A DNA stretch of 64,000 nt, taken from contig JADJUW010000001.1 of NCBI GenBank assembly GCA_016716835.1, positions 2,470,001-2,534,000 on the forward strand, written 5' to 3'. A model generated the notes under the pieces. It had not been told where the DNA came from. It made no database searches and saw nothing but the letters and a program-made list of their open reading frames with translations. The position numbers and the translations under genes are program-made. This DNA is from Myxococcales bacterium. Lineage in GTDB: Bacteria; Myxococcota_A; Polyangia; Haliangiales; Haliangiaceae. Positions 1 through 9,503 of this stretch are shown here, in pieces (position 1 is the first letter of the stretch; every line of letters begins with the position of its first letter).

Positions 1-1
1 A

Positions 2-844
2 CACGAACTAATGTTTCCCGCCGGGCATCCGTTTCGCCCGACCTGCTTTGGCTATCTGCGTGACATTGAGGGTGCGACGCTGGCTGACATCCGCGCGTTC
101 TACGACAAGTGGTATCGCCCGAGCAACGCGACGTTAGTGCTCGTCGGCGATGTCGATGTCGCTAAGGCCACCGCATTGGTAACAAAGTATTTCCGATTTG
201 ATGATGCCGTTGCGCCCCATAGCCCCCCGCCGCCCCGACATACCGTACGTCCACCAACACCACCAACACCACCAACGCCGGCCGACGCGCGCCGCATTGA
301 CATTATAGATACGTCGGGTGAGGCACGCATCATCACCTTGGCGTGGCACGGGCCCGGCGTCGGCAGCGAAACGCATCGCGCGCTTACGGCCTTGGCGTCG
401 CATATGTCCAGCCCGCGAACGAGCTGGTTGTATCGCGACCTAGTGCGGTCAGGCGTGGCGACGGCGGTGCAGGCCAGCTACGCCGCGTTTGCAGCTTCGA
501 GCCTGTTTAAGCTCGAATTGCAGCTCCCCGATACGACCACGGCCGCCGCCGCCGAAGCGCGCGCAACGGCGGTGCTGGCGCGTTATCGCCACGAATTCGT
601 CGCGCCGCGCGAGTTGTCGTGGCTGCTCATGGAAACGCTCCTAGCAACCATCGATGCGCTCGGCTCGCCGCTGGGGCGCGCTGGTTTGCTGCAGGCGAGC
701 CACATGTATTTTGGCGATCACGACGCGTGGAGGGCCGAATTTGGCCAAATCGCTGAGCTTTCGCCAACCCTGCTACGCGACGCCGCGGCGAGGGTACTGA
801 CGGCCGACGCGATGTATGTCGTCGTGACGGAGCCGGGGGGATGA
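2..844 (+). CDS. M16-family zinc peptidase, 5' truncated by the window edge
   Basis: The reading frame is open to the first bases of the window, so the N-terminus, where an HxxEH zinc motif would lie, is missing. What remains matches the second half of an M16 N-domain (GHPF, then FYDKWYRPSNATLVLVGDVD-like text in the first 55 residues) followed by a second M16 domain. The family forms clam-shell metallopeptidases, usually periplasmic or membrane-associated in Gram-negatives, and often occurs as an active plus an inactive subunit encoded side by side. The stop codon overlaps the start of the next M16 gene (ATGA at 841-844), which implies translational coupling. Whether this copy is the catalytic subunit cannot be seen from the fragment. 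Confidence 0.85.
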   Translation, partial: HELMFPAGHPFRPTCFGYLRDIEGATLADIRAFYDKWYRPSNATLVLVGDVDVAKATALVTKYFRFDDAVAPHSPPPPRHTVRPPTPPTPPTPADARRIDIIDTSGEARIITLAWHGPGVGSETHRALTALASHMSSPRTSWLYRDLVRSGVATAVQASYAAFAASSLFKLELQLPDTTTAAAAEARATAVLARYRHEFVAPRELSWLLMETLLATIDALGSPLGRAGLLQASHMYFGDHDAWRAEFGQIAELSPTLLRDAAARVLTADAMYVVVTEPGG

Positions 845-2280
845 GGGCGGTGCCACGGCCGGCTCATCTGCTCGGGCTCGCGGCGCAGGCCTCGCTGCTG
901 GCCTTTGGGTGCGCTGCGCGCCCAGTCGACCTCATGGTCACCAAGCCATCAGCCGCACCCGAGACCGAGGTCGCCAACACCGACGCGTGGCGCTTTACCG
1001 AGCCCCATGTCAGCGCGCCTCCACCGAAGGCCTTGCCAACGCCGGTTACCTTTTCGCTCGATAATGGCATTGCCGTCGTCGTGCAGCCGCAGCCGCGGTT
1101 GCCGCTGTTTGCCGCGGCCATGATGTTTGGCGGCGGCAGCGAGCGCGATCCCGTCGGCAAGGAAGGCTTGGCGGCCGCATGTCTGGCGGCATGGCTACCC
1201 GAGAACGCGACGATGCAAGGTGAGCTGGTAAGTGGCCTCTTGGCAGATATCGGCGTTGGCATGGCGGCAAGCGCGGGTGATAACTATTCGCTCATTACGC
1301 TGCGCGGACCCTCGTGGAATTTGCAGCGCGCGCTTGAGCTTTGGCAGCAAGTAGCCTTGCCTCCATCCTGGCAAAGCGATCGGGCCGAGATGCTCGCGCG
1401 CGCAAAGGCCCGGCTCGCGCTGGTGCTCCGCAAGGCAACGACTGACCCCGAAGCGATTGCATCGCGGATGCTGCGGCACGCCGTGCTCGGCGCCTCGGCT
1501 GCGCCCGCGCCGACCGTGGAGAGCCTCGCGCGAATTACCGCCACAGATTGTGAGGCCTATCAGGCGCGGCATCTGCGGGCGGATCAGCTAACCATCATCG
1601 TCGCCGGTGACGTCGACGTGGCGCACGTGAGGCTTGAGCTGCAGCGCGCAAACCAAGTGCGATCGACGTCCTTCACCGACCTTCCCCGCAGGCCTTCGGC
1701 TCCAAATGTCGCGGCGAAGGCGTTCACGCCGCCTGCGTCAAATGCGCCCGCGCCTCTAACAATTACGCTTTTGCATGTGCCCGCGGCATCGCAATCGCAG
1801 ATCGCGATTGGGCAAGTCGGCGTCGCGCCCTCGCACGCAGCGTACGTGTCAACGCTGGTCGCGATGCAAGCCTTGGGCGGCGCCGGCGGCGGCCGCTTGG
1901 TTAGCAAGCTGCGCGAAACGACCGGGTTTGGCTACTACGCAAAATACTCGGCCACCACGGGCCCCGCGCGCAGCCTGTTTGGGCTGCATGCCAGCGTGGA
2001 GCCGGGCGCGGCGTGGCTCGCCGCGACCTACATGTTGCATGAGCGCAATAAGCTGGTGCGCGGCATGCCGGTGGCGCACGGCGAGTTAGCGTCGATCGTC
2101 GCAAATCGCACGCAGCTCGCCTATGAAGCCTTTGCGACGCCGCAGGCGTGGGTGATGGCGTACGTGCAGGTGGCGCGGCTTGGCCTCAACATGAATTTTT
2201 TGCCAATTGCGCGAACTCGCCGCGCTAACGCCCGCTGCGGTGCAAGGCGCCATGCAAACGCTGGTGAACCAGCCGCTTGA
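841..2280 (+). CDS. M16-family peptidase-like lipoprotein, non-catalytic subunit, frame broken near its 3' end
   Basis: The protein begins with a signal peptide whose lipobox-like LLAFGC suggests a lipoprotein. Two M16-like domains follow. Where active members have HxxEH, this one reads VGKEGLAAACLAAW, so the zinc ligands are absent and it is probably the inactive partner of the upstream gene. A second-domain landmark is the AGDVDV stretch near residue 255. The last 25 or so residues of this frame do not look like M16. The expected C-terminus (RELAALTP ... LELVIVGDAD) lies in the +1 frame, and the switch maps to a run of six T at 2196-2201. Reading five T would restore one continuous product ending at 2449. 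The gene is therefore either frameshifted or affected by a homopolymer sequence error. Confidence 0.85.
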   Translation: MRAVPRPAHLLGLAAQASLLAFGCAARPVDLMVTKPSAAPETEVANTDAWRFTEPHVSAPPPKALPTPVTFSLDNGIAVVVQPQPRLPLFAAAMMFGGGSERDPVGKEGLAAACLAAWLPENATMQGELVSGLLADIGVGMAASAGDNYSLITLRGPSWNLQRALELWQQVALPPSWQSDRAEMLARAKARLALVLRKATTDPEAIASRMLRHAVLGASAAPAPTVESLARITATDCEAYQARHLRADQLTIIVAGDVDVAHVRLELQRANQVRSTSFTDLPRRPSAPNVAAKAFTPPASNAPAPLTITLLHVPAASQSQIAIGQVGVAPSHAAYVSTLVAMQALGGAGGGRLVSKLRETTGFGYYAKYSATTGPARSLFGLHASVEPGAAWLAATYMLHERNKLVRGMPVAHGELASIVANRTQLAYEAFATPQAWVMAYVQVARLGLNMNFLPIARTRRANARCGARRHANAGEPAA

Positions 2281-2449
2281 GCTCGTCATCGTCGGCGATG
2301 CGGACGCACCGCAATACGCGCCGGCGCTGATTTCGGGTTGGAATCCCCGCCTCGTGCGCATGCGCGGCGAGACGCCGGTGTCCCTGCGTCAGGCCCTTTC
2401 GTCGTGGGCCTCGGCTACGGGCCTTTCCTTTCGCGAAATTTCGCGCTGA
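2207..2449 (+). pseudogene. Displaced C-terminal fragment of the preceding M16 gene
   Basis: This 80-residue frame is the natural end of the M16 protein encoded from 841. It contains an IVGDAD motif typical of the end of an M16 domain and finishes just before the convergent gene at 2459. It has no credible start of its own: the first codon is a TTG inside the upstream frame. It is best merged with the upstream gene through a one-base correction at the T6 run at 2196-2201. A programmed shift is possible but no classical slippery heptamer is present. Confidence 0.8.
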
Positions 2450-2458
2450 CGTCTCGTG

Positions 2459-3220
2459 CTACTCGTCCGTGTAGATAAAATCGTCATCGCCATCGGTGAT
2501 AGTGACGATCAAAATCGTGTCGTCGCGCGTTTGCGGTGAAAGCGCCTGCCAGGCCTGCAAGGCGACCGCCGCATGCTGCGCGTCGTACGCGAGAATAGAA
2601 AGCATTTGCCGATCCCAGGCATCGGCATCGCTTACCAGCTCGGTGGCAAGTTGTATGTCATCGAGCTTGCGTTGAAAGAGGTTGGTCGCCGCCTCAAGCG
2701 TGTATGGCTCGCCAAAGGGATACGTCACCGCGCGCGTCACGCTGACGCCAACCTTGCGATCATCGATGTTGACGAGGATGTCGACCTTCTTCCCCGGAGC
2801 GTCATAAATAATTTGGGTTTCCGACTTGATCAGCGTCGCGCCCTCGCAGCGCGCGAGCCATTCAAACGCAAACACCTCAGAATAGACCGAGCTGCCGCCG
2901 GCGTTGTCGGTGGCGACGATGATCTGACCGCCCGAGGTGAGCAGGTCTCGATCGGCAGGATCGTCGTAGCGGTCAGTGGCGAAATCAAAATGGCCCTCGA
3001 ACCAAAATGTCTGGGCGGCATGCCACTCGGCGTCGTCGAGCACGCCGCAGTCGCCCGAGATGATTCCAAAGCCGTTGCTCGCCGCATCGGGTGGCGCGTC
3101 GGCCGGTGCGTCCTGCGCTGCATCAGGGGTTGGATCGAGACTATTGTCAGGCCCTGCGGCACAAGCCACCGCGGCTAGCAAACCAGTTAGCCAGGCGGCG
3201 CGCACGCATCCTTCTACCAC
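2459..3220 (-). CDS. Predicted secreted lipoprotein of unknown function
   Basis: A GTG start at 3220 overlaps the stop of the upstream hydrolase gene by one base (TAGTG), so the two are very likely cotranscribed and coupled. The N-terminus is a signal peptide ending near LLAAVACAAG, followed by a Asp/Pro/Ala-rich linker (residues about 23-50) of the kind that separates myxobacterial lipoproteins from the membrane. The remaining 200 residues contain two cysteines and acidic stretches, including a DGDDD segment at the C-terminus. I do not recognise the family. The pairing with a secreted hydrolase suggests an accessory exported protein, but that is inference. Confidence 0.7.
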   Translation of the reverse strand: MVEGCVRAAWLTGLLAAVACAAGPDNSLDPTPDAAQDAPADAPPDAASNGFGIISGDCGVLDDAEWHAAQTFWFEGHFDFATDRYDDPADRDLLTSGGQIIVATDNAGGSSVYSEVFAFEWLARCEGATLIKSETQIIYDAPGKKVDILVNIDDRKVGVSVTRAVTYPFGEPYTLEAATNLFQRKLDDIQLATELVSDADAWDRQMLSILAYDAQHAAVALQAWQALSPQTRDDTILIVTITDGDDDFIYTDE

Positions 3221-5250
3221 TACTCACAGGGAAACTGATCGGTAAAGGTCTGCGGCGCGACGAGCCGGGCGACGCCTGTCTCGACGAAGGTCTTGAAAAA
3301 GCACGTGACCTGATAGCGAGTGTCATCGCGGTACGTAATGATGCCGTGGCCGCTCGTGTGGCCCGCCGGCACCTCGTATTCAACCACGGCCGCGGTTTTG
3401 CCATTTACATTGCCGCTTAGCGGATACGCCGCGACCGGCCGTTCTGCCAGCGCCAGGCTGGCGGCGATTTCAGGCATGACAGAGTCGCCGAGGCGCGGAT
3501 GCCCATAGGCGGTGGCCAACCCCGCATAAATAGGCGGTGGAAAATATTCGTCGGCGGGCGCGGTGGTTTGCAGGACGTGGATGGGCTCATGGCCGGGCGC
3601 CGGGCGTGCGACGACGCGCGACACGAACACCAGCGGATCCGCGGGTTCAAACGCCAGTTCCGTGATCATGAGCGCGGGATGAAGCTGTGACAGCAGCTCG
3701 GGCGCGGTGTGCAGCAAGGCAGCGATGAGCGGCTTGGGATCGCCGGTGACGCTGTTGATGAGAAACTGCCAGCTAAAGTAACCACCCGCGCCGGTTGGCA
3801 CGACCGCCTTGATCAATGGCTCGGTAGCCGCCACCATGCTGGCGTACATGCCGCCCATCGATTGTCCCGTGAGCATGAGCTTGCCGGCGTCAAACTTGAT
3901 TTCCGTGAGGTCACCTAGCAACTCGGGCGGCACGCAGCCATTTAGGGCGCTTACGGGGATGCGCAATTCCCCCAATGCGCGCACGAACATGCGGGTTTCC
4001 AGAATGCCCTGGGTTAGGTTAAATCGCGCAACGGGCAGATTATTGAGGTTGGCGTATTGCGTGTCAGGGCCGCTCGGCACGCGCTCGTCGTTGATGGGCA
4101 TGGCCGAGCCGGCCGAGGCAATGCCCACCTTGGCAAACGGGATGCCTATGCCGTTGCCCCACGCTTGGTCGCCGCCGGGCGCGACGAAGGAGTTTGAAAA
4201 CCCTGTGGTGCCGTGGATAACCACCGCGAGCGGGTAGCCATCGGCCGGCATTAGCGTCTTGGGAATGGCAAAGCCAATGGCTGCGACCTCATCGCGCTGT
4301 TTGACCGGCACGCCATTTTCATCGATGACGAACAGCCCGTCTTTATTGTACGGCGTGTCGCCTGACTGAAACTGCGGATAGGTGATGGTGCCCGTGAGTT
4401 CGCACAGGTCGTCGCTAACATGCGCCGGGTCAGTCGTGAGCGCGATGGTGCTGGGGTCGATGCTTACGGCATAGTTGGCCAGCGCGGCCTCGCTAAGCGC
4501 GAGCGTTTCGCCGAACGGATCGCCGGTGGTAAAAATCATGGCGGCGGCCAAGTCGGAAACCGCCAGGCCGAGCGCGTCGGCGGCCGGCCACAACAGCTCA
4601 TAGCCCGCCATGCTTTGCGCCGCGGCCTCGCGCAACACCGAGCTGGCGCCGACCTTGTTGCCGCTCGCATCTCTTACCTGCGTGGTCACGATGACGGCGT
4701 AGGTTGTTTGCTCGCGCAAAAGGAACCCAGGATAGGGCGCTACCGCGAGTATGTTCTCGGCGGTGTAGTCATCGGCAACGAGGGTTTCTGCGATGAGCGG
4801 GCGCAACGTGCCCCTCTCTGGCGAGTCAGGATCGATGTCGACCAAGACAATCGGGCTGTCGGCGTTTGCGGCGATCACGTCGGTGCGCGCCTGAGGCGCC
4901 AGGGGCGCGGAAAACCGCACGTAGGCCACCGGCGCCAGGGCAAAGCCGCGGCGCTGCGATGCGACTTCTAAGAAACCCTTAGCATTGGCCGTCGCCGGCA
5001 TCGGCGCAAAGCCGCGCAGATCGGGACGGCCCTGCGCGTCGAGGCGAAAGTCGCTGGGAAACGGCGCGTCGTAAAAATGTTCAGGCGTCGTCAGATCCGC
5101 GTCGAAGGCCATCAGAGCGACCGTGGGCGCGTCATCGTCACAACTCGTGGTCACGCCAACGGCGGCGCCTACGCCAGCGACAAGCGCGAGGGGAGCAAGT
5201 ACGCGAAGCGCGAACGCGTGCGACCTGCGATGGCGATGAAACGGCCTCAT
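3220..5250 (-). CDS. Secreted alpha/beta hydrolase (lipase/esterase-like)
   Basis: This 676-residue protein has an Arg/His-rich N-terminus followed by a hydrophobic signal segment ending in a cysteine (VTTSCDDD), so it is exported and possibly lipidated. The N-terminal half contains an extended beta-rich part (PFPSDFRLD; VRFSAPLAP), often seen as a bacterial Ig-like module in this hydrolase group. The C-terminal half carries an HGTTG oxyanion-type motif near residue 340 and the nucleophile elbow GQSMGG near residue 455, with a late His (GHTSGH) as a plausible catalytic histidine. A lipase or esterase role at the cell surface or periplasm follows from the fold; the substrate is unknown. The next gene overlaps its stop by one base. 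Confidence 0.8.
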   Translation of the reverse strand: MRPFHRHRRSHAFALRVLAPLALVAGVGAAVGVTTSCDDDAPTVALMAFDADLTTPEHFYDAPFPSDFRLDAQGRPDLRGFAPMPATANAKGFLEVASQRRGFALAPVAYVRFSAPLAPQARTDVIAANADSPIVLVDIDPDSPERGTLRPLIAETLVADDYTAENILAVAPYPGFLLREQTTYAVIVTTQVRDASGNKVGASSVLREAAAQSMAGYELLWPAADALGLAVSDLAAAMIFTTGDPFGETLALSEAALANYAVSIDPSTIALTTDPAHVSDDLCELTGTITYPQFQSGDTPYNKDGLFVIDENGVPVKQRDEVAAIGFAIPKTLMPADGYPLAVVIHGTTGFSNSFVAPGGDQAWGNGIGIPFAKVGIASAGSAMPINDERVPSGPDTQYANLNNLPVARFNLTQGILETRMFVRALGELRIPVSALNGCVPPELLGDLTEIKFDAGKLMLTGQSMGGMYASMVAATEPLIKAVVPTGAGGYFSWQFLINSVTGDPKPLIAALLHTAPELLSQLHPALMITELAFEPADPLVFVSRVVARPAPGHEPIHVLQTTAPADEYFPPPIYAGLATAYGHPRLGDSVMPEIAASLALAERPVAAYPLSGNVNGKTAAVVEYEVPAGHTSGHGIITYRDDTRYQVTCFFKTFVETGVARLVAPQTFTDQFPCE

Positions 5251-5332
5251 CGCGCGATAGTAGCCAGGGTTTGCCCCCCGCGCTGTCGCTCATGCCACAT
5301 TTACTGCGACGTGCCGCACACGGCTGCCCTGC

Positions 5333-7099
5333 CTAAAAAATCTGCGTACCGGCGGGCGGCACGATAATGACAACGTGGCGCGTATCGAGCACCGCGACGG
5401 TGTCGCCGAGCACGACGATCTTCAGCACAAACACCTGGGCCTCCGCCGCGCCGGGCACAAATGTGTTTTGTGCGACCACCTCGAAGGTAGCCTGAACGCC
5501 TGGCTGAACCTGCAAGATGATCTGGCCGCTGCTATCGACCTGCATGCCACCTGGCGGTGCGGGCGAGATCGAGAGCGGCGTGATCGACGAGATAAACCCT
5601 GCCGGATCGATCATCGCGCCCTCGGCCGTGGCCTGCAACGTCCCGCGCGGCTGCGAGGATAGGTCAAAGACGGCGTAATTGACGAGAATGCGCACGGCTT
5701 GCACGATTTGGTTGACGAAGTCGCCGCCGCCGCTGGCGGAGACTTCAAACACCAGCGGACAGCCAAGCGAGGACGGCGTCTGGCCGACGCCGTTTAGGCC
5801 GGTGCAGCATTGCGTGTTGCTGCAGCCGGCGGGCCGGCCGCCAAACCCTGGGTCATTCCATGCGCTCGGCTGCACGACGGCGCCGGTTTCGCTGGCGACG
5901 TCGCGCATGTCGGTGCGCGGCCCGCATGGGTCGCCGGCAGGAAATTCGTTAGAGGCAATGCCGATGGCCCGGATGCCTTTGTCAGTCAGCGCGGCCTTGG
6001 CAGCGACGCGGCTCACCGCACCGGCAACGCCGGAGTACAACAACGAGCCACCCTGACACTGCACCGTGGTGGTGCCGGAATGATGCCATGCCGCATCGCC
6101 GATTTGCACGACGATGGGCAAGGCCGCCTCGCGGAAGCCAACGCCGCCGAGGAGGCCGTGCTTGGCAGCCACATAGCCAGACAACGGCGCAAACGCCGGC
6201 ACCCAGGCGCCCAAGCCCGCGCCGGTCGCGATTTGGTACAAGGCCTCCCAGCCCGATTCGGGCGTGTCGTTGCCGCCACCCAAGGTCAAGGCCTGGACGC
6301 CGGTCTGTGCTTCACTGGCGATGGTCGTAATGCGCTGATGAAGGCGAAACGGTCGATCTGTCCCGCCGCCATACCCGGCTTGTGGCACGTCTTCGAAGCG
6401 CGATACGCCAAACGCGGCGTCTGGCACGCCGATGCCCGGCGCGGAAATCTGCGTAATAATCGACTGCAGCCCGGTCTTGAGCGCGTCGATTTCACCTCCC
6501 ATCGAGCCCGTGGTGTCCATGCTAAATTGCACGTCGGCGCGCGAGACGTCGGTGGCAAACGTAAGCGGCTTGGTCTGGGGCGCGTCCTCATAAGGGAGGA
6601 TGAAGACGAAATCATCGACGGATACGCCGACGCTTGGGTCAAGGGGGTCTGGGTCGCCATTGCAATCGTCTGGCGCGAGGACGCACTGCTCGTGCAAGGT
6701 CACTTCGACTAAGTCCGAGAAACCATCGCCATCGGTGTCTTGCGAGGTGCGTCCGGTGCCAAGCTCCAGTTCGCGCGCGTCGGAGAGCCCGTCGGCATCG
6801 CTGTCGAGATCAAAGGGGTCGGTGGCGCCATCGCCATCGGTGTCGACGGCGGGCGTGCTCGGATTGGCGTCGCCGGCTTCTTCGGCATCGGGATAGCCGT
6901 CGTTATCGCTGTCGAGATCTTGCGCGTTGGGCGTGCCATCGCCATCGAAGTCGCCGGTGCCTTCCTCGGCATCGGTGAGCGTGTCACCGTCGCTATCAGG
7001 GCCATCGTAGGACGACGGGGTCGGCGTACCATCGGGATCCTTGGGGCCGCAGGCTGCAAGCAGCAGCAACGCGAGGGCGACAAGCTGGCGCGGTTTCAT
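5333..7099 (-). CDS. Lipoprotein with thrombospondin type 3 repeats and a von Willebrand factor A-like domain
   Basis: I chose the ATG at 7099 because a GGGGG ribosome-binding stretch sits just upstream and the signal peptide (lipobox LLLAAC) begins there; the frame extends six codons further. Residues about 20-125 are acidic calcium-binding repeats of the TSP3 type (DSDGD, DTDGDG, DSDNDG, DSDADG). From about residue 165 a vWA-like domain follows with the metal-site motif DTTGSMGG. Cysteine pairs occur near the C-terminus of that domain (SNTQCCTG). Such surface lipoproteins are frequent in Myxococcota and are thought to bind ligands or matrix in a metal-dependent way; the ligand is unknown. 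The gene stands alone between short intergenic gaps. Confidence 0.85.
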   Translation of the reverse strand: MKPRQLVALALLLLAACGPKDPDGTPTPSSYDGPDSDGDTLTDAEEGTGDFDGDGTPNAQDLDSDNDGYPDAEEAGDANPSTPAVDTDGDGATDPFDLDSDADGLSDARELELGTGRTSQDTDGDGFSDLVEVTLHEQCVLAPDDCNGDPDPLDPSVGVSVDDFVFILPYEDAPQTKPLTFATDVSRADVQFSMDTTGSMGGEIDALKTGLQSIITQISAPGIGVPDAAFGVSRFEDVPQAGYGGGTDRPFRLHQRITTIASEAQTGVQALTLGGGNDTPESGWEALYQIATGAGLGAWVPAFAPLSGYVAAKHGLLGGVGFREAALPIVVQIGDAAWHHSGTTTVQCQGGSLLYSGVAGAVSRVAAKAALTDKGIRAIGIASNEFPAGDPCGPRTDMRDVASETGAVVQPSAWNDPGFGGRPAGCSNTQCCTGLNGVGQTPSSLGCPLVFEVSASGGGDFVNQIVQAVRILVNYAVFDLSSQPRGTLQATAEGAMIDPAGFISSITPLSISPAPPGGMQVDSSGQIILQVQPGVQATFEVVAQNTFVPGAAEAQVFVLKIVVLGDTVAVLDTRHVVIIVPPAGTQIF

Positions 7100-7228
7100 G
7101 CCCCCTGCGTAACGCATGAGCCGCGGTCAGCCAATCGAATTCATCGGGCAAGATGTCGGGAACTTTACAATTGGCACTACGCTCGGCGGTGCCGCCCGGG
7201 CCTAGGCCACTCAGCAGGGCGCCGCGAG

Positions 7229-7906
7229 CTAAAACGTCGGCATGCCTGCCACGGCGGCCTTCATCGCCGTCTTGCCGCAACAGGTCCGCACGCCGTCGAC
7301 AGCCTTGACCATGTCGAGCCAGGCGGCCTGCTCGTCCATGCGAATCATGACCTCGGTGACGCCATATTGCTTGATCGCCTCGCGCATCGCCTCGCGCACG
7401 TTGGCGCGGCTGATCGATATCATGTCGGTCTCGATGCAGATGCTCTCGATGTTTTCGCCCTTGGCAGGCTCGCCGATGGCAACCGGAATATCGTAAAAGC
7501 CGGTCGGCGGGCTGATGCAGAAATCGCCGGCGCGGTTGACGTCGATCGTGATCGGCGGCTTGTCGGAGATGACGTCGGTCGGCACGAAGGCGCGCGCCTC
7601 GTCGCGATAGCCGGTTAGAAACACGGGTTTTACGCCCGCCGCTTTAAGCCGCTGCAAGAACGGCAGCACGCGCACCCACGATACGCCGCGATCGATCGCG
7701 ACGCGCGCGGGTCCCGCGGTGAGCTGCAATTTCTTCTCGTCGGTCGTTGTCTTGACGACGATGACGGAGAGCCCGCCCGGAACGTCGCTGGCGCGGTCGG
7801 CCTCGGGCAAGATGGCGCCGCCGACCTCGGCGATGTACGGATTCTTGCCGCACGCGAGGCTGGCGAGCAGCGCCGCGATCATCGATAGGGCCAGGCAATG
7901 CCTCAT
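7229..7906 (-). CDS. Predicted lipoprotein with weak ExbD/TolR-like resemblance
   Basis: The protein begins with a signal peptide and lipobox (ALLASLACGKN). It then alternates short beta and helix segments (VAIDRGVSWVRVLPFLQRLKAAG; NVREAMREAIKQYGVTEVMIRMDE), a rhythm resembling the periplasmic domain of ExbD/TolR, but it lacks the N-terminal transmembrane aspartate of that family. Two adjacent cysteines (TCCG) occur near the end. Its start overlaps the end of the radical SAM gene by four bases (ATGA at 7903-7906), so the two are coupled. The ExbD comparison is only an impression; treat the function as unknown. Confidence 0.65.
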   Translation of the reverse strand: MRHCLALSMIAALLASLACGKNPYIAEVGGAILPEADRASDVPGGLSVIVVKTTTDEKKLQLTAGPARVAIDRGVSWVRVLPFLQRLKAAGVKPVFLTGYRDEARAFVPTDVISDKPPITIDVNRAGDFCISPPTGFYDIPVAIGEPAKGENIESICIETDMISISRANVREAMREAIKQYGVTEVMIRMDEQAAWLDMVKAVDGVRTCCGKTAMKAAVAGMPTF

Positions 7907-9336
7907 CGCACCGAGCTTGCCTTGGCGCTTGCGGCGTGCGCGAGGCCAGCCGCGGCCAGCGCGTCGCTCACCATTTGCGCTTGCTGCGCCGGGTCTTTCC
8001 AGCGCGCTTGCACCTCGGGGGCCAGCGTGTCGACCGGATCGAAATACAAGAAGTAGCCGGGCTTCACCGAAGGGGCCGCGTACACTGAAATGCCGGTCTC
8101 GCGGTTGTAGTGCTCAAACGAGTGAATCACCCGCTTGCCGCCGCCGCCCGGCGCGTCGCACACAAATGTCGGGGTGTGAAACCCCGCGGTGGTACCGCGC
8201 ACGGCCTTTTCGATGTCGACCGCGGTTTGCACCGTGGTGCGCAAATCCTCGACGCCCTTCACCAGATCGTGCTGATAGACATAATAGGGATGCACGTTGC
8301 AGTGGCCGAGGCGCTTTACCAGGAGCTGCATGGTGGCGATGGTGTCGTTCACGCCGCGCTGCAAGACGGCCTGATTGCGAACAATAATGCCCCGCTCGAA
8401 GACGCGATCGAGCGCGCGCTTGGTGATCGCCGTGATCTCGTTTGGATGGTTAAAGTGCGTGTGCAGCACCACCTCTTTGTGCAGCTTGCGGCCTTTCTCA
8501 ACGATCTCGGTGAGCGCGTCGAGCCACTCGTTGTCGGTGAGCAGCTTCATCGGCATGACCGCCGGGCCCTTGGTGGCAAAGCGGATGCGCCTAACATTAT
8601 CCATGTCGAGCAGCGTGTTGCCAATCAGCGTCACCTGGCGCGCCTTGAGCTGGTAGCTGTCGCCGCCCGAGACCACGATGTCTTCGAGCTCGGGTCGTTG
8701 GCGTATATAGGCAAACGCTTTTTGCCAGCGGTCTTCGGTCGCCTTGAGCGAAACCTTTTCCACTTCATCGGTATCGACGCCCACCGCGTACGAACGGGTG
8801 CAAAATCGGCAGTACACGGGACACGTGTCGAGCGCCAAAAACAGCGCCTTGTCGGGATAACGGTGGGTTAGCCCTGGCACCGGCGCGTCTTCTTGCTCGT
8901 GCAGCGAGTCGAGCGTGAGCTTGGGATGATCTGGCAAAAGCCGCGACGCCACGGGCACAAACTGCCGCCTCAAGGGATCCTCGTAAGGCCGCTCCCAATC
9001 GATGAGCGACAGCAAATACGGCGACACGCGCAGGCTCATGGGCGCGCGGGCAAAGCCCTCGGCCAAATCGTCGTAGAAGCTGGTTGGCACCAAGTCTTGG
9101 ATGGTAGCGAGCAGCTTTTGCGGATTGGTGATCGACTGCTTGGCCTGCCACATGTGGTCGAGGAAGGTCGCTTCATCGACATCCTTGTAGGCGGGGATGC
9201 GTTGCCAAAACGGGCCGTCTAGCAGCTGGCGATGCGCCAACGACGCGACGTCGACGTGCGGTTTTATGTTCGGCACCGCGTCGTCGGCGGCGGCGCTCGC
9301 CAGACCTGGAAGTTTTATTGAAACAAGTGGTTGCAT
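7903..9336 (-). CDS. KamA-family radical SAM aminomutase (lysine 2,3-aminomutase-like)
   Basis: The 477-residue protein carries the radical SAM cluster motif CPVYCRFC followed by TRSY, and the PLP-lysine motif APGGGGK near residue 390, both hallmarks of lysine 2,3-aminomutase and relatives. The family moves an amino group from C2 to C3 of an amino acid using a 5'-deoxyadenosyl radical and PLP. A substrate-site aspartate is present in YQHDL, and the Asp before APGGGGK is also kept. The following text reads GVEDLRT where lysine enzymes usually have H before the FRT/LRT, so a substrate other than lysine is possible. The length is above the short EpmB type that modifies elongation factor P. The downstream lipoprotein gene overlaps its stop. 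Confidence 0.85.
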   Translation of the reverse strand: MQPLVSIKLPGLASAAADDAVPNIKPHVDVASLAHRQLLDGPFWQRIPAYKDVDEATFLDHMWQAKQSITNPQKLLATIQDLVPTSFYDDLAEGFARAPMSLRVSPYLLSLIDWERPYEDPLRRQFVPVASRLLPDHPKLTLDSLHEQEDAPVPGLTHRYPDKALFLALDTCPVYCRFCTRSYAVGVDTDEVEKVSLKATEDRWQKAFAYIRQRPELEDIVVSGGDSYQLKARQVTLIGNTLLDMDNVRRIRFATKGPAVMPMKLLTDNEWLDALTEIVEKGRKLHKEVVLHTHFNHPNEITAITKRALDRVFERGIIVRNQAVLQRGVNDTIATMQLLVKRLGHCNVHPYYVYQHDLVKGVEDLRTTVQTAVDIEKAVRGTTAGFHTPTFVCDAPGGGGKRVIHSFEHYNRETGISVYAAPSVKPGYFLYFDPVDTLAPEVQARWKDPAQQAQMVSDALAAAGLAHAASAKASSVR

Positions 9337-9503
9337 AGATACCTAGCTCAGACCCAGACGAAATGAGACGCGTCGAGACGCGAGGCGATGGCCGCGAGGC
9401 TAGCGCACGTCAGGTTGATGCGGGACGGAGCCGAGATACCACATGTCGTTTAAGTATATGAAAACCCAATGTAAACGCAACCACAATCCCATGTTACGCT
9501 GAG

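Noticed and set aside
2191..2210. Programmed -1 ribosomal frameshift in the M16 gene
   Set aside because: The needed change is +1 (or loss of one T) and no slippery heptamer with a downstream stem is evident.
6720..7050. Short recurring DNA words, considered as a noncoding repeat
   Set aside because: They are the codons of Asp/Gly-rich thrombospondin-3 repeats in the minus-strand gene.
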